From Candidatus Schmidhempelia bombi str. Bimp (GTDB lineage Bacteria > Pseudomonadota > Gammaproteobacteria > Enterobacterales > Orbaceae), in contig NZ_AWGA01000007.1 of NCBI RefSeq assembly GCF_000471645.3, forward strand, positions 1 through 38,219: a DNA stretch of 38,219 nucleotides, read 5' to 3'. Each line of letters opens with the position of its first letter. Positions within the stretch are counted from its first letter, which is position 1. The position numbers were made by a program, and so were the translations under genes. Below are positions 1-11,996 of this stretch, in pieces. Below the pieces are notes generated by a model, which was given only the letters and a program-made list of their open reading frames with translations, did not search any database and was not told the DNA's origin.

Positions 1-726
1 GTTAACTAGCCCGTTTGCCGGCATGTTCGATGGAACGTTTTCTAAGCCGCCTACGCGGCGGTTAACGGCTTAGATGCTAACTCTTTGTCTAATCAGCTTT
101 TCTAAGCCGCCTACGCGGCGGTTAACCATTTTATAGCGACGGTGTTCAATCTCTTGTTTTTCTAAGCCGCCTACGCGGCGGTTAACTTGATATGTTTCTC
201 TCACTAGTTGAAACTATTTTTCTAAGCCGCCTACGCGGCGGTTAACAAAAAATTGCGGGTTTTTTTATTTATATTAGTTTTCTAAGCCGCCTACGCGGCG
301 GTTAACTATTTTTGATATAGAAATTTGTAAAAACTATTTTTCTAAGCCGCCTACGCGGCGGTTAACCTCTTCTTGCTAGATCGCATACATTGAGATGATT
401 TCTAAGCCGCCTACGCGGCGGTTAACTATGTACTTTTGAGACTCTTGATGAGCATGAATTTCTAAGCCGCCTACGCGGCGGTTAACACGCGCGCACTGTT
501 GTTGCGTCTCGTCGTCAATTTCTAAGCCGCCTACGCGGCGGTTAACAAAGAAAAATATAATGATGTTGAAGAATAAAATTTCTAAGCCGCCTACGCGGCG
601 GTTAACTAAATATTCCGACTATTAATATCAATAGTTTTTTTCTAAGCCGCCTACGCGGCGGTTAACGTGGTGCGAGTGTCGCAGGATTTATATATAATTT
701 TCTAAGCCGCCTACGCGGCGGTTAAC
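1..726 (-). CRISPR. Type I-F CRISPR array 1 (truncated by window start)
   Basis: There are twelve complete identical 28-bp repeats at 39-66, 99-126 and every 60 bp up to 699-726, plus the last 6 bp of another at 1-6. The twelve spacers are all exactly 32 bp. Read on the minus strand, the repeat has a 5-nt lead (GTTAA), a stem CCGCC/GGCGG around the loop GCGTA, and the 3' end CTTAGAAA. This is the type I-F (Csy) layout, where Cas6f cuts after the stem and leaves CUUAGAAA as the crRNA 5' handle. The leader lies at 727 and beyond, so the array is transcribed leftwards and the newest spacer is at 667-698. The distal end lies outside the window. No repeat shows any mutation. Confidence 0.97.
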
Positions 727-860
727 TAGAATTTTATCAGATTAACTATTTGGTTTAAATAAAAAAATAATCTATTTAGCATAAAAGACCCTTTTTTAAA
801 AGACTGTATTTTTTATAATAAAATCAATGCATTATAAATAAGCAAAATAAAAGGGGTAAA
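727..860 (-). promoter_or_regulatory. CRISPR array 1 leader
   Basis: This AT-rich tract directly abuts the first repeat of array 1. It shares ordered blocks with the region next to array 2: ACCCTTTTTT about 62 bp from the repeat, a T-rich TATTTTTTATA block, AAAATCAAT, and CAAAATAAAAGGG about 117 bp out. The same blocks sit at nearly the same distances in the other leader. In type I-F systems the leader carries the pre-crRNA promoter and guides spacer integration. I could not pick a convincing -35/-10 pair. Confidence 0.75.
822..834. promoter_or_regulatory. IHF-like site in leader 1
   Basis: AATCAATGCATTA is a perfect match to the IHF consensus WATCARNNNNTTR. It starts 96 bp beyond the last base of the leader-proximal repeat. 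IHF is known to bend type I-F leaders during spacer acquisition. The matching site in leader 2 starts 95 bp out, which argues against chance. Confidence 0.6.
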
Positions 861-1349
861 TTAGGGTAGTGAGAAATTTTGATTTATAACTATAAAGAGG
901 AAAATATAATTTGTATTAATAGTAATGATGATCAGTAAGATTAAGCTATCTAAACTTAATCTAAAAATATATTTGGCATACACAGAGAATGTGTGAACAA
1001 ACTGTGAGCATAAGTCTATGCTTAAGTTAGTTTATTTATTTGTAAAATAGCGGCTAAATTAACCTTTATATATATATTATTGATAGATAACTATTACTCA
1101 TCTCTATCTTAACCAAATAATTAAAATAGACCGTCGAATTTTATAACCACTAAACAAGAACGATTCCATGCTTATTTTAATCTTGGCTAGCTATTTTAAT
1201 ACCTTGATAAATCTTATTAATTGTCAGTCATATAATTTATTTTTATTTATAACTATTAGTATTACGAACTCAAAGCGACATTAATATACGTATAAAACTT
1301 TATGTACCAAAATTTATATTTTATTACATTAAGACAATTTATAGACAAT
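861..1349. other. AT-rich gap, no gene seen
   Basis: About 490 bp lie between the CRISPR leader and the rpoC terminator. The stretch is very AT-rich, broken by stops in all frames, and has no recognisable RNA gene. The only structure I noticed is a short hairpin (AGCATA/TATGCT) near 1008-1022. Confidence 0.6.
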
Positions 1350-1350
1350 A

Positions 1351-1375
1351 AAAAAGCCCCTATATAAGGGGCTCA
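1351..1375 (-). terminator. Rho-independent terminator of the rpoBC operon
   Basis: On the minus strand a 7-bp GC-rich stem (AGCCCCT paired with its complement, 1355-1373) closes a 5-nt loop and is followed by a run of Us. It lies about 20 bp after the rpoC stop codon. Confidence 0.9.
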
Positions 1376-1390
1376 TTAAATCAAAGATGT

Positions 1391-4300
1391 TTATTGTTCA
1401 TCTGCTGAGTTAAGTAATTCAGCTAAATTTGCTGTTGCTTCTTCAGCAGTGATAGTCTGAGCAACATCTGATTGTGTATCAGCTGGTGCAGTTAAATCAC
1501 GCTGTTTACGGCGTACACGTTCTTTATGATACGCATAGCCCGTACCCGCTGGAATTAAACGACCTACAATTACGTTTTCTTTTAGACCACGTAATTCATC
1601 ATTTTTTCCTGCTACCGCAGCTTCAGTTAGTACGCGTGTAGTCTCTTGGAACGATGCCGCTGAGATAAATGATTCAGTGGTAAGTGATGCTTTAGTAATA
1701 CCTAATAGGTCATGCACATATTCCGCTGGCGCTTTACCTTGCGCTTCTAATTCACGATTAACAATTTTGATCCGCGCAACTTCAAGTTGCTCACCTTCAA
1801 GGAATCGTGAATCACCTGTATTAGTAATCGTTCCTTTACGTAACATCTGACGTACAATAACTTCAATATGTTTATCATTGATCTTAACGCCTTGTAAGCG
1901 ATAAACTTCTTGTACTTCATTTACGATATAACGTGTTACGGCATTCACACCACGTAAACGTAAGATATCATGTGGTGACTCAGGTCCATCAGAAATCACA
2001 TCACCGCGTTGAACGTGTTCACCTTCAAATACGTTAAGCTGACGCCATTTTGGAATCATCTCTTCGTAAGGATCACTACCATCAATTGGGCTGATAACTA
2101 AACGGCGTTTACCTTTTGTCTCTTTACCAAAGGAAACAATACCATCGATTTCAGCCAAGATCGCCGGCTCTTTCGGTTTACGTGCTTCAAATAAGTCTGC
2201 AACACGCGGTAGACCACCAGTAATATCTTTAGTACCTACAGATTCTTGTGGGATCCGTGCCAAAGTATCACCCGTGTTGATTTGCATTCCGTCTTCTAGC
2301 TGTACTAATGCTTTACCTGGTAAGAAATATTGTGCTGGCATTTCAGATCCCGTCACAAATACATCATTGCCTTTGGCATCAACAATTTTGATCGCTGGAC
2401 GTAAATCTTTACCTAAACCAGTACGTTCCGCTACATCTAATACGGCAATTGAAGATAAACCCGTTAGTTCATCAGTTTGACGAGTTATCGTTTGACCATC
2501 AACCATATCAACGAAACGAATATATCCACTTACTTCAGAAATAACTGGCATAGTATGTGGATCCCAGTTAGCGATGGTTTCACCTGCATTTACCGCTGAA
2601 CCGTCACCTTTTGATAATACCGAACCATAAGGGATTTTATAGGTCTCTTTCATGCGACCTAATTCGTCAATTACCGTTAATTCAGAATTACGTGATGTAA
2701 TCACTAATTTCTTATCGGAATTAATAACGTATTTCGCATTGGTTAATTTGATATTACCTTTATTACGGACCTGAATACTTGATTCTGCTGCTGCCCTTGA
2801 CGCCGCACCACCGATATGGAACGTACGCATGGTTAACTGTGTACCTGGTTCACCGATTGATTGCGCTGCAATAACCCCAACCGCTTCACCTTTATTAATG
2901 ATATGACCACGAGCAAGATCACGCCCATAACATTTTGCACATACACCGAAATCAGTATTACAGGATACGACAGAGCGTACTTTCACACTATCGATTAATT
3001 CTGCTTCTAATAGATCACAGAAATGTTCATCTAATAATGTATTACGTGGGATGAGAATATCCGCACTGCCTGGTTTTAATACATCTTCCGCCGTTACACG
3101 ACCTAATACACGATCACGTAATGGTTCTTTAACATCCCCACCTTCAATAACTGGCGTCATTACAACCCCATCTAAGGTGCCACAGTCATCTTCAATGATA
3201 ACTAAGTCTTGCGCTACATCAACTAAACGTCGAGTTAGGTAACCAGAGTTGGCTGTCTTAAGTGCGGTATCGGCCAAACCTTTACGTGCACCATGGGTAG
3301 AGATAAAGTATTGTAAAACGTTTAGACCTTCACGGAAGTTAGCTGTAATTGGTGTTTCGATGATCGAACCATCAGGTTTTGCCATTAGACCACGCATACC
3401 CGCTAACTGACGAATCTGTGCAGCCGAACCCCGCGCTCCAGAATCGGCCATCATATAAATGCTATTAAATGAGGCTTGTTTTTCTTGTTGGCCTTCGCGG
3501 TTAGTCACCATATCAGTGGATAAGTTATCCATCATTGCTTTAGCAACACGTTCATTGGCTGCCGCCCAAATATCGATAACTTTATTATAACGCTCACCTG
3601 CAGTGACTAAACCTGATTGGAACTGTTCTTGGATCTCTGCGACTTCCGCTTCCGCTTCATTAATGATTTCCGCTTTCTTCGATGGAATCACCATATCATC
3701 AATACCAACTGATACACCAGAACGCGCTGCATAAGCGAAACCAGTGTACATAATTTGGTCTGCTAAGATAACAGTCTGTTTCATTCCTAATTGGCGATAA
3801 CATACGTTAAGCGTTTTAGAAATAGCTTTTTTACCTAATGCTTGGTTGATGATAGAGTACGGTAATCCTTTCGGAATAATTAACCATAAGATAGCACGGC
3901 CAACAGTCGTATCAATTAAACTGGTTTTTGCTTCCCAGTCTCCGGCACTATTTTTTGTATGTTCCGTAATTCGTACCTTAACGCGTGCATGTAACTCTGC
4001 TAAACCTAAACGATAAAGCTTTTCGGCTTCCTTCGGCCCATTTAACACCATGCCTTCGCCTTTGGCATTGATTTTATCCCGCGTCATATAGTAAAGACCC
4101 AATACCACGTCCTGAGAAGGAACGATAATTGGTTCACCACTTGCCGGTGATAAGATGTTATTCGTTGACATCATTAACGCACGAGCTTCAAGCTGAGCTT
4201 CTAAGGTTAAAGGTACGTGTACCGCCATCTGGTCACCATCGAAGTCGGCGTTAAAAGCAGCACAAACCAATGGGTGCAACTGAATCGCTTTACCTTCAAT

Positions 4301-5623
4301 CAAAATAGGTTCAAATGCTTGAATACCTAAACGGTGAAGTGTTGGCGCACGGTTTAATAGTACCGGATGTTCGCGAATTACTTCATCTAAGATATCCCAT
4401 ACGATAGCATCTTCACGCTCAACCATTTTCTTAGCTGCTTTGATGGTTGTGGCATAACCACGGCGCTCTAATTTACCGTAAATAAATGGTTTAAATAGCT
4501 CTAATGCCATTTTTTTCGGTAAACCACATTGATGTAAACGTAAGTATGGACCTACAGTAATAACCGAACGACCAGAATAATCTACACGTTTACCAAGTAG
4601 ATTCTGACGGAAACGACCTTGTTTACCTTTAATCATATCAGCTAATGATTTTAAAGGACGTTTGTTAGAGCCAGTAATCGCACGACCACGACGACCATTA
4701 TCTAATAATGCATCAACAGATTCTTGTAACATTCGTTTTTCATTACGTACAATGATATCTGGTGCAGCTAAATCTAATAAACGTTTTAAACGGTTATTAC
4801 GGTTGATCACTCGACGATAGAGATCATTAAGATCTGATGTGGCAAAACGGCCACCGTCAAGCGGTACTAAAGGTCTTAAATCTGGTGGTAATACCGGTAA
4901 TACATTTAAGATCATCCATTCTGGTTTATTTTCAGATTGAATGAATGCTTCAATGATTTTAATCCGTTTAGTTAATTTTTTACGTTTAGTTTCTGAGTTA
5001 GTAATAGATAACTCTTCACGTAAAAGTTCACATTCTGCGTTAATGTCTAGATTACGTAATAGTGCCTGAATCGCTTCCGCACCCATACGCGCATCAAATT
5101 CATCACCAAATTCTTCTAACGCGTCAAGGTATTGCTCTTCAGTTAAGATTTGACCGCGTTCTAAATTAGTCATGCCACCATCAAGAACCATAAATGATTC
5201 AAAATAAAGCACGCGTTCAATATCACGTAATGGCATATCTAATAATAAACCAATACGAGAAGGTAATGATTTTAAAAACCATATATGCGCTGTTGGTGAC
5301 GCAAGTTCAATATGACCCATACGTTCACGACGTACTTTAGTCTGTGTGACTTCAACGCCACACTTTTCACAGATTACACCGCGGTGTTTGAGACGCTTAT
5401 ATTTACCGCACAAACATTCATAATCTTTTACCGGCCCGAAGATACGAGCACAGAATAAACCATCACGTTCAGGTTTAAAAGTACGGTAGTTAATCGTTTC
5501 AGGTTTTTTAACCTCACCAAATGACCAAGAACGGATCATATCTGGCGACGCTAATCCAATTTTAATTGCATCAAACTCTTCTGTTTTAGTTTGTGCTTTT
5601 AGAAACTTTAATAAGTCTTTCAC
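1391..5623 (-). CDS. rpoC: DNA-directed RNA polymerase subunit beta'
   Basis: This is the largest catalytic subunit of RNA polymerase, which with beta forms the active-site cleft. The protein has 1410 aa against 1407 in E. coli and is collinear with it. An N-terminal zinc-binding module is visible (Cys70, Cys72, Cys85, Cys88), then the invariant NADFDGDQ motif near residue 460 whose aspartates hold the catalytic magnesium. A second cysteine cluster ([12 protein letters not shown]) and the trigger-loop/bridge-helix region with [16 protein letters not shown] follow. The start codon is GTG, as in E. coli, behind an AGGAG ribosome binding site. It is the last gene of the rplKAJL-rpoBC operon, 104 bp after rpoB, and a strong terminator follows. 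No frame damage is seen. Confidence 0.99.
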   Translation of the reverse strand: MKDLLKFLKAQTKTEEFDAIKIGLASPDMIRSWSFGEVKKPETINYRTFKPERDGLFCARIFGPVKDYECLCGKYKRLKHRGVICEKCGVEVTQTKVRRERMGHIELASPTAHIWFLKSLPSRIGLLLDMPLRDIERVLYFESFMVLDGGMTNLERGQILTEEQYLDALEEFGDEFDARMGAEAIQALLRNLDINAECELLREELSITNSETKRKKLTKRIKIIEAFIQSENKPEWMILNVLPVLPPDLRPLVPLDGGRFATSDLNDLYRRVINRNNRLKRLLDLAAPDIIVRNEKRMLQESVDALLDNGRRGRAITGSNKRPLKSLADMIKGKQGRFRQNLLGKRVDYSGRSVITVGPYLRLHQCGLPKKMALELFKPFIYGKLERRGYATTIKAAKKMVEREDAIVWDILDEVIREHPVLLNRAPTLHRLGIQAFEPILIEGKAIQLHPLVCAAFNADFDGDQMAVHVPLTLEAQLEARALMMSTNNILSPASGEPIIVPSQDVVLGLYYMTRDKINAKGEGMVLNGPKEAEKLYRLGLAELHARVKVRITEHTKNSAGDWEAKTSLIDTTVGRAILWLIIPKGLPYSIINQALGKKAISKTLNVCYRQLGMKQTVILADQIMYTGFAYAARSGVSVGIDDMVIPSKKAEIINEAEAEVAEIQEQFQSGLVTAGERYNKVIDIWAAANERVAKAMMDNLSTDMVTNREGQQEKQASFNSIYMMADSGARGSAAQIRQLAGMRGLMAKPDGSIIETPITANFREGLNVLQYFISTHGARKGLADTALKTANSGYLTRRLVDVAQDLVIIEDDCGTLDGVVMTPVIEGGDVKEPLRDRVLGRVTAEDVLKPGSADILIPRNTLLDEHFCDLLEAELIDSVKVRSVVSCNTDFGVCAKCYGRDLARGHIINKGEAVGVIAAQSIGEPGTQLTMRTFHIGGAASRAAAESSIQVRNKGNIKLTNAKYVINSDKKLVITSRNSELTVIDELGRMKETYKIPYGSVLSKGDGSAVNAGETIANWDPHTMPVISEVSGYIRFVDMVDGQTITRQTDELTGLSSIAVLDVAERTGLGKDLRPAIKIVDAKGNDVFVTGSEMPAQYFLPGKALVQLEDGMQINTGDTLARIPQESVGTKDITGGLPRVADLFEARKPKEPAILAEIDGIVSFGKETKGKRRLVISPIDGSDPYEEMIPKWRQLNVFEGEHVQRGDVISDGPESPHDILRLRGVNAVTRYIVNEVQEVYRLQGVKINDKHIEVIVRQMLRKGTITNTGDSRFLEGEQLEVARIKIVNRELEAQGKAPAEYVHDLLGITKASLTTESFISAASFQETTRVLTEAAVAGKNDELRGLKENVIVGRLIPAGTGYAYHKERVRRKQRDLTAPADTQSDVAQTITAEEATANLAELLNSADEQ

Positions 5624-5653
5624 GAATTGGCTCCTGTGGAGTTAAACCAATTA

Positions 5654-5692
5654 GATAACTCATTGATTTTATTATAAATACAATGAGTTATC
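5654..5692 (-). repeat. 12-bp perfect inverted repeat between rpoB and rpoC
   Basis: GATAACTCATTG at 5654-5665 is exactly complementary to 5681-5692, with a 15-nt loop. In the transcript it would form a stable hairpin just upstream of the rpoC ribosome binding site. No U-tract follows, so it does not look like a terminator. An mRNA processing site or translational control element is possible. Confidence 0.7.
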
Positions 5693-5727
5693 CATGTAAG
5701 TGGGTCTCACCCAGTATTTAGTTAGAA

Positions 5728-8700
5728 TTACTCTTCATCTAACTCAATATTAATCCCTAACGAACGGATCTCTTTTAATAACACATTAAAGGATTCCGGA
5801 ATCGCAGGTTCCATTTGATGATTGCCATCTACAATATTTTTGTACATTTTGGTACGACCGTTAACGTCATCCGATTTAACAGTTAACATTTCTTGTAAGG
5901 TATAAGCAGCACCGTAAGCTTCAAGTGCCCATACTTCCATCTCACCGAAACGCTGACCACCGAATTGCGCTTTACCACCAAGTGGTTGCTGAGTAACCAG
6001 ACTATAAGAACCCGTTGAACGTGCATGCATTTTGTCATCAACTAAGTGATTCAATTTAAGCATGTACATATAACCTACAGTTACTGGACGCTCAAATTTT
6101 TCACCGGTACGACCATCATATAACGTAATTTGTCCTGATGTCGGAATATCGCCTAACTCAAGCAACGATTTGATTTCCGCTTCTTTAGCACCATCAAATA
6201 CAGGCGAGGCAAGTGGCATACCATTACGCAAGTTACCAGCAAGTACCATAACTTCCTGATCACTAAAGGTTGATAAATCAACTTTTTGACCAACACCTAA
6301 ACCAAGATCATAAGCTTTTTGGATAAATTCACGTAATTTTTTGATTTCAGCTTGCTGTTTCAGTAGGGCATCAATTTTGTTACCAATACCTTTCGCAGCC
6401 ATACCTAAATGGGTTTCTAAAATCTGACCGATATTCATACGTGACGGTACACCCAGTGGGTTTAACACGATATCGACTGGCTGACCACTTTCATCATATG
6501 GCATATCTTCAATTGGGTTGATTTTTGAAATAACCCCTTTGTTACCATGACGACCAGCCATTTTATCACCTGGTTGAATTTGGCGTTTAACCGCAAGATA
6601 AACTTTAACAATTTTCAGTACGCCTGGTTGTAAATCATCCCCTTGGGTGATCTTCATCCGTTTCGCTTCCAGTTTCTTGTCAAACTCAGCTTTAATTTCA
6701 TCGTACTGTTGAGCTAGCTGCTCTAACTGCTCTTGTTTTTCTTCGTCAACAACACCAAGCGTTAACCATTTATCACGCGATAATAGATCAAGTTTAGCCG
6801 CTTCAATGCCACCAGCAATTAATACTTCACGGATACGCGCAAATAAAGCCGCTTCTAGAATTTGACGTTCTTCAGTCAAATCTTTACGTACTTCTTTTAA
6901 TTGCATATCTTCAATTTCAAGTGCGCGTTTATCTTTAACAACGCCATCACGCGTAAAGACTTGTACGTCAATGACTGTACCCGATACCCCATTTGGTACA
7001 CGTAACGAAGTATCTTTTACATCCGATGCTTTTTCACCAAAAATTGCACGTAGTAATTTTTCTTCTGGTGTTAATTGTGTTTCACCTTTAGGCGTTACTT
7101 TACCCACCAGAATATCGCCGCCTTTGACTTCAGCACCGATATATACGATACCTGACTCATCGAGTTTCGATAACGCTGCTTCACCTACATTTGGAATATC
7201 GGCGGTAATCTCTTCAGCACCAAGCTTGGTATCACGAGATACACAAGATAACTCTTGAATATGGATTGAAGTGAAACGATCGTCTTGAACAACACGCTCA
7301 GAGACTAAAATCGAGTCCTCGAAGTTATAACCATTCCATGGCATAAATGCCACACGCATATTCTGACCTAAGGCTAATTCACCTAAATCGGTTGATGGAC
7401 CATCAGCTAAGACATCACCGCGTTCCACTTTTTCATTTAAATCAACGCATGGTAACTGATTAATACATGTATTTTGGTTGGAACGCGTGTATTTAGTTAA
7501 ACTATAGATATCAATACCCGCTTCACCGGCGTACATTTCATCTTCATTAACATTAATCACTATCCGTGATGCATCCACATACTGTACAGTACCACCACGT
7601 TTTGCTACAACGGTAACGCCGGAGTCAACAGCAACTGCTCGTTCCATACCGGTACCAACAAATGGTTTTTCTGCTTTTAATGTTGGGACTGCTTGACGTT
7701 GCATGTTCGCACCCATCAAGGCACGGTTAGCATCGTCATGTTCGAGGAATGGAATTAATGAAGCACCCACAGAAACGATCTGTTGGGTTGATACGTCCAT
7801 ATAGTTAATTTGGTCACGACTATGCAAACCAGATTCACCATTTAAACGGCAGGTAACTAAGTCTTCAGCAAAACGACCATTCTCATCTAAGTTTGAGTTA
7901 GCCTGAGCAATAACATAGCTGCTTTCATCAATCGCAGATAAATAATCAATCTCATCGGTGACAATACCATCAACCACTTTACGATATGGGGTTTCAAGGA
8001 AGCCATATTCATTGGTACGTGCATAGACCGCTAATGAGTTGATCAAACCGATGTTTGGACCTTCCGGTGTTTCGATTGGACATACGCGACCATAATGGGT
8101 TGGATGTACGTCTCGCACTTCAAAGCCCGCACGTTCACGTGTTAAACCACCTGGACCTAACGCGGAAATACGGCGTTTATGTGTAATTTCCGATAATGGA
8201 TTATTCTGATCCATAAACTGTGATAACTGGCTTGAACCAAAGAACTCACGAATAGCCGCTGAAATTGGCTTAGCATTAATCATATCTTGTGGCATTAAGG
8301 AATCGAGATCACCAATAGATAGACGTTCTTTTACCGCACGTTCAACACGTACTAAACCAATACGGAATTGGTTTTCTGCCATTTCACCAACAGAACGGAT
8401 ACGACGATTACCTAAGTGGTCAATATCATCCACTTCGCCTTGCCCGTTACGGATATCAATTAATTTTTTCAGGACATCAACGATATCTTCACGAGATAAT
8501 ACGCTACCGCCCTCAGTCTCACTGCGTCCTAAAGAACGGTTAAACTTCATGCGACCAACCGCTGATAAATCGTAGCGCTCTTCAGAGAAGAACATATTAT
8601 CAAATAATGATTCTGCTGCTTCTTTTGTTGGTGGTTCACCTGGGCGCATCATACGATAAATTTCAACTAATGCACTTAAACGATCGCTTGTTGGGTCATT

Positions 8701-9756
8701 ACGCAATGTTTCTGAAATATATGGACCATGATCAAGATCATTAGTAAATAATGTCTCAATTCGCTTAAATCCTTCACTGCTTAATTGCGCTAATAACTCT
8801 AAAGTAATTGGTGTATTAGCTTGAGCGACGACTTCACCCGTAATTTCGCTTACATAATCTTTAGAAAGAATCTTACCGATAATATAGTCAACAGGCACAT
8901 CTATTTTTGTTATTTCATCTTTTTCTAGTTGCCTAATATGACGTGCGGTAATACGGCGTCCTTTCTCGACATAAACTTTACCTTTAACTTCAATATCAAA
9001 CTGAGCTGTTTCACCACGTAAACGTTCAGGAACTAATTCCATTTTCAGTTTATTTTTAGCCACTTCAAAAATGACTTTATCAAAGAAAAGATCCAAAATT
9101 TGTTGAGTGTCATAGCCTAATGCACGTAAAATTATTGTTGCCGATAATTTACGACGACGGTCAATACGCGCAAACAGGTTATCTTTCGGGTCAAATTCAA
9201 AATCAAGCCAAGAACCACGGTATGGGATAATACGTGCATTGTAAAGTACTTTACCTGATGAGTGCGTTTTACCCTTATCGCTATCAAAAAATACGCCAGG
9301 GCTACGATGTAACTGAGAAACAATAACACGCTCAGTACCATTAATAACAAAAGTACCGTTATCCGTCATTAACGGAATTTCACCCATGTAAACATCTTGT
9401 TCTTTAATGTCCTTAACCGTTCCTTCAGGCGCATCTTTATCATAAATGACCAGACGTAATTTTACACGTAATGGCGCAGAATAAGTAATACCACGAATCT
9501 GACACTCTTTTACATCAAAAACAGGTTCACCTAAGCGATAATTAACATACTGTAATTCTGCATTACCACTGTAACTTTTTATTGGAAAGATTGAACGGAA
9601 CGCAGCTTCTAGACCATACTGGCCTTCGGGATCCTGCTCAATAAACTTCTGGAACGAATCAAGTTGAATAGAAAGAAGATAAGGTATATCCAGAACTTGT
9701 GGACGTTTACCAAAATTCTTACGAATTCGTTTTTTCTCGGTATAGGAATAAACCAT
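5728..9756 (-). CDS. rpoB: DNA-directed RNA polymerase subunit beta
   Basis: This is the beta subunit of RNA polymerase and the target of rifampicin. At 1342 aa it has the same length as E. coli RpoB and matches it from the N-terminal [16 protein letters not shown] to the C-terminal [11 protein letters not shown]. The rifampicin pocket ([15 protein letters not shown], then [14 protein letters not shown]) reads as wild type, with the Asp, His and Ser usually changed in resistant mutants all intact. The late motif [13 protein letters not shown], which contributes to the active centre, is present. The start follows GAGGAACC. The gene sits downstream of rplL behind an attenuator-like hairpin, as in other gammaproteobacteria, so its level is probably set by partial readthrough. 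Confidence 0.99.
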   Translation of the reverse strand: MVYSYTEKKRIRKNFGKRPQVLDIPYLLSIQLDSFQKFIEQDPEGQYGLEAAFRSIFPIKSYSGNAELQYVNYRLGEPVFDVKECQIRGITYSAPLRVKLRLVIYDKDAPEGTVKDIKEQDVYMGEIPLMTDNGTFVINGTERVIVSQLHRSPGVFFDSDKGKTHSSGKVLYNARIIPYRGSWLDFEFDPKDNLFARIDRRRKLSATIILRALGYDTQQILDLFFDKVIFEVAKNKLKMELVPERLRGETAQFDIEVKGKVYVEKGRRITARHIRQLEKDEITKIDVPVDYIIGKILSKDYVSEITGEVVAQANTPITLELLAQLSSEGFKRIETLFTNDLDHGPYISETLRNDPTSDRLSALVEIYRMMRPGEPPTKEAAESLFDNMFFSEERYDLSAVGRMKFNRSLGRSETEGGSVLSREDIVDVLKKLIDIRNGQGEVDDIDHLGNRRIRSVGEMAENQFRIGLVRVERAVKERLSIGDLDSLMPQDMINAKPISAAIREFFGSSQLSQFMDQNNPLSEITHKRRISALGPGGLTRERAGFEVRDVHPTHYGRVCPIETPEGPNIGLINSLAVYARTNEYGFLETPYRKVVDGIVTDEIDYLSAIDESSYVIAQANSNLDENGRFAEDLVTCRLNGESGLHSRDQINYMDVSTQQIVSVGASLIPFLEHDDANRALMGANMQRQAVPTLKAEKPFVGTGMERAVAVDSGVTVVAKRGGTVQYVDASRIVINVNEDEMYAGEAGIDIYSLTKYTRSNQNTCINQLPCVDLNEKVERGDVLADGPSTDLGELALGQNMRVAFMPWNGYNFEDSILVSERVVQDDRFTSIHIQELSCVSRDTKLGAEEITADIPNVGEAALSKLDESGIVYIGAEVKGGDILVGKVTPKGETQLTPEEKLLRAIFGEKASDVKDTSLRVPNGVSGTVIDVQVFTRDGVVKDKRALEIEDMQLKEVRKDLTEERQILEAALFARIREVLIAGGIEAAKLDLLSRDKWLTLGVVDEEKQEQLEQLAQQYDEIKAEFDKKLEAKRMKITQGDDLQPGVLKIVKVYLAVKRQIQPGDKMAGRHGNKGVISKINPIEDMPYDESGQPVDIVLNPLGVPSRMNIGQILETHLGMAAKGIGNKIDALLKQQAEIKKLREFIQKAYDLGLGVGQKVDLSTFSDQEVMVLAGNLRNGMPLASPVFDGAKEAEIKSLLELGDIPTSGQITLYDGRTGEKFERPVTVGYMYMLKLNHLVDDKMHARSTGSYSLVTQQPLGGKAQFGGQRFGEMEVWALEAYGAAYTLQEMLTVKSDDVNGRTKMYKNIVDGNHQMEPAIPESFNVLLKEIRSLGINIELDEE

Positions 9757-10060
9757 TGGTTCCTCAACTTGCTGATCTGTGACCTAACATGCCCGAAGAC
9801 AGGGTCATGCAATATTATAAAAATTATCAGAAATAGGAGTTAGACTCATTGATTTCACTATGTAAAATACTTAATTTCTGACACCTTATCGAAAATATGT
9901 TAAATATCAATTGATTAGGTTTTGATTTGATACATCCATTATACGATAATTTAGCCAAAATAGCATAAATTATAATGGTATATCCTTACAGCGCAAAAAG
10001 GCTGGTGATAAAAAACCACCAGCCATCAGCCCAAATTAGGCTGCAAATTTTAATACAAAC
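9757..10060. other. rplL-rpoB intergenic region
   Basis: This 304-bp spacer carries the attenuator hairpin described separately at its rplL end. Nearer rpoB there is a weak TGACC/GGTCA inverted repeat around 9780-9807 within the transcript. E. coli has an RNase III processing site in the equivalent spacer, but I cannot show one here. No gene is seen. Confidence 0.6.
9995..10024 (-). terminator. Attenuator/terminator between rplL and rpoB
   Basis: The arms GGCTGGTG (10000-10007) and CACCAGCC (10017-10024) form a perfect 8-bp GC-rich stem with a 9-nt loop, followed on the minus strand by five Us. It lies in the rplL-rpoB spacer, where enterobacteria have a partial terminator that makes the ribosomal proteins more abundant than RNA polymerase. 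Because rpoBC lie beyond it, it is expected to be leaky. Confidence 0.85.
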
Positions 10061-10429
10061 TTATTTAAGTTCGACAGATGCACCAGCTTCTTCAAGTGCT
10101 TTCTTAAGTGCTTCAGCATCATCTTTGCTTGCTGCTTCTTTAACAGTTGCAGGTGCAGATTCAACAAGATCTTTCGCTTCTTTAAGACCAAGACCAGTTG
10201 CACCACGAACTGCTTTGATAACAGCAACTTTGTTACCGCCAGCAGCAGTTAATACAACGTCAAACTCAGTTTTTTCTTCAGCTGCTTCAGCTGGACCTGC
10301 TGCTGCTACAGCTACTGCTGCTGCTGCAGAAACACCAAATTTTTCTTCCATCATTGAAATTAATTCAACAACGTCCATTACTGACATTTCAGCAACTGCG
10401 TCTAAAATTTGCTCTTTAGTGATAGACAT
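10061..10429 (-). CDS. rplL: 50S ribosomal protein L7/L12
   Basis: L7/L12 forms the flexible ribosomal stalk that recruits translation GTPases and is present in several copies per ribosome. The protein has 122 aa. Its N-terminal dimerisation domain ([24 protein letters not shown]) leads into an Ala/Gly-rich hinge at about residues 35-50. The globular C-terminal domain follows, with the conserved [20 protein letters not shown] surface that contacts elongation factors. It is co-transcribed with rplJ, 72 bp downstream of it, and followed by the attenuator before rpoB. The composition is strongly Ala-rich, as is normal for the family, which leaves long open frames on the opposite strand that are not genes. 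Confidence 0.99.
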   Translation of the reverse strand: MSITKEQILDAVAEMSVMDVVELISMMEEKFGVSAAAAVAVAAAGPAEAAEEKTEFDVVLTAAGGNKVAVIKAVRGATGLGLKEAKDLVESAPATVKEAASKDDAEALKKALEEAGASVELK

Positions 10430-10501
10430 AATAAATATTCCTAAATTTACAAGTTATTTGTTTATTAATTAACACATCTAATCGCGATAATAAAGTGGCG
10501 A

Positions 10502-10999
10502 CTAAGCCGCTTCTTTTTGATCGCGAATCGCTGCAATAGTACGAACCAATTTGCCTGCTGCGGCTTCTTTCATGGTTGACATTAAGCGAGCTAATGCTTC
10601 TTCGTAAGTTGGTAAAGTTGCTAAACGGTCAATATTGGCCGCCGTAATTAACTCACCTTCAAAGGCTGCTGCTTTAATCTCAAATTTGTCATTTCCTTTA
10701 GCAAACTCTTTAAATAAACGAGCTGCGGCACCTGGGTGCTCATTAGAAAATGCAATAAGAGTAGGACCAACAAACGTATCTTTTAAACACTCATAAGGTG
10801 TGCCTTCTACGATACGACGTAATAAAGTATTACGTACAACACGCATATAAACACCCGCTTCACGAGCAGATTTACGTAATGCTGTCATTTTTTCTACAGT
10901 TACGCCACGTGAGTCAGCAACAACTGCAGATAGCGCACCTTTGGCGATTTCATTAACTTCAGCAACAATTGCTTGTTTATCTTGAAGATTTAGTGCCAT
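10502..10999 (-). CDS. rplJ: 50S ribosomal protein L10
   Basis: L10 anchors the L7/L12 dimers to 23S rRNA at the stalk base. The protein has 165 aa, the E. coli length, and starts [33 protein letters not shown], nearly as in E. coli. The N-terminal RNA-binding domain is followed by the C-terminal helix that binds L7/L12. The start codon follows a CAGGAG ribosome binding site. About 290 bp upstream separate it from rplA, and these contain the L10 leader, through which the L10-L7/L12 complex represses its own translation in related bacteria. Confidence 0.99.
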   Translation of the reverse strand: MALNLQDKQAIVAEVNEIAKGALSAVVADSRGVTVEKMTALRKSAREAGVYMRVVRNTLLRRIVEGTPYECLKDTFVGPTLIAFSNEHPGAAARLFKEFAKGNDKFEIKAAAFEGELITAANIDRLATLPTYEEALARLMSTMKEAAAGKLVRTIAAIRDQKEAA

Positions 11000-11287
11000 T
11001 GGTTTTACTCCTGGATTAAACTAGGCTTGCACCTAGACTCACTGTACTGACATGATCAGCAATCATAGCTAGATAACTAATCTTTATCAGCGTTATTACG
11101 GTGAGCAGAGATCCAGATTATTTCAATTATATCTATCAATTAAAATAACTATATGGTTCTGTCACCGTCTACGTAGGGAAATTAAGTAAAATTAGATAAC
11201 ACTAATCTTACACCTACGGTCTTGGACGGGGTCCGGAAAAGGACGGACGCCAACCTATTTATTTTCCTACTAAAGTAGGTTGAAAAC
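11000..11287 (-). promoter_or_regulatory. L10 (rplJ) autoregulatory leader
   Basis: This 288-bp untranslated stretch lies between rplA and rplJ. On the minus strand it contains CGTAGACGGTGACAGAAC (11156-11173) and GGATCTCTGCTCACCG (11099-11114). As I remember them, these match the conserved segments of the enterobacterial L10 leader RNA to which L10-L7/L12 binds. ACCGTAGG near 11220 can pair with CCTACG near 11175, giving the long stem typical of that RNA. Close to rplA there is also a CCTAC/GTAGG hairpin (11265-11278). A covariance-model search with the L10 leader family would confirm it. Confidence 0.75.
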
Positions 11288-11992
11288 TTAGTTAACTGTT
11301 GTCACTAAGCTATTTTGGTCAATCGCAACGCCAGCACCCATAGTGGTAGACAGGCTTACTTTCTTGACATAAACGCCTTTAGACGTAGAAGGTTTAGCTC
11401 GTTTTAATGCAACGATTAATGCTTCTAAGTTCTCTTTTAATTTATCTGCATCAAAGTCAACTTTACCGATAGTGGTATGGATAATACCATTTTTATCATT
11501 ACGGTAGCGGACCTGACCTGCTTTGGCATTTTTCACTGCTTCAGCAACATTTGGCGTTACGGTACCCACTTTCGGGTTTGGCATTAAACCACGTGGACCA
11601 AGAATCTGACCTAATTGTCCAACGATACGCATTGCGTCTGGAGAGGCAATTACTACGTCAAAATTCATTTCGCCTTTTTTGATTTGTTCTGCAAGATCTT
11701 CCATACCAACTAATTCAGCACCAGCTTCTTTCGCTGCTTCAGCATTAGCGCCTTGAGTGAAGACCGCAACACGAACACTACGACCAGTACCGTGTGGAAG
11801 AACGATAGCACCACGGACATTTTGATCTGATTTACGTGCATCGATACCTAGGTTAACAGCAACATCAACACTTTCAACAAATTTCGCTGTTGCTAACTCT
11901 TTTAATAAAGTTACCGCTTCAGTAATTTCATACTGTTTAGTTGCATCAACTTTTTCGCGGATAAGTCTCGCTCGTTTGGTTAATTTAGCCAT
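11288..11992 (-). CDS. rplA: 50S ribosomal protein L1
   Basis: L1 binds 23S rRNA at the mobile L1 stalk, helps release tRNA from the E site, and in related bacteria represses its own operon. The ATG at 11992 gives 234 aa beginning [15 protein letters not shown], the usual family start. An upstream in-frame start would add 16 residues lying inside the end of rplK and is rejected. The chosen start has GGAGGA 8 nt upstream, embedded in the last codons of rplK. The signature region [24 protein letters not shown] is intact. Only 4 bp separate it from the rplK stop, indicating translational coupling. Confidence 0.98.
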   Translation of the reverse strand: MAKLTKRARLIREKVDATKQYEITEAVTLLKELATAKFVESVDVAVNLGIDARKSDQNVRGAIVLPHGTGRSVRVAVFTQGANAEAAKEAGAELVGMEDLAEQIKKGEMNFDVVIASPDAMRIVGQLGQILGPRGLMPNPKVGTVTPNVAEAVKNAKAGQVRYRNDKNGIIHTTIGKVDFDADKLKENLEALIVALKRAKPSTSKGVYVKKVSLSTTMGAGVAIDQNSLVTTVN

Positions 11993-11996
11993 TCGA

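Noticed and set aside
1-726. Array 1 as a type I-E array
   Set aside because: Type I-E repeats have a different sequence and end. The 28-bp repeat with 5-bp stem, 5-nt loop and CTTAGAAA end, and the 32-bp spacers, are the type I-F pattern.
8120-8225. Rifampicin-resistance changes in rpoB
   Set aside because: The pocket residues read as wild type throughout the cluster I region.
9975-10472. Long open frame on the plus strand across rplL
   Set aside because: It is antisense to the Ala-rich rplL gene; GC-rich alanine codons leave the opposite strand open. It has no ribosome binding site or family match.
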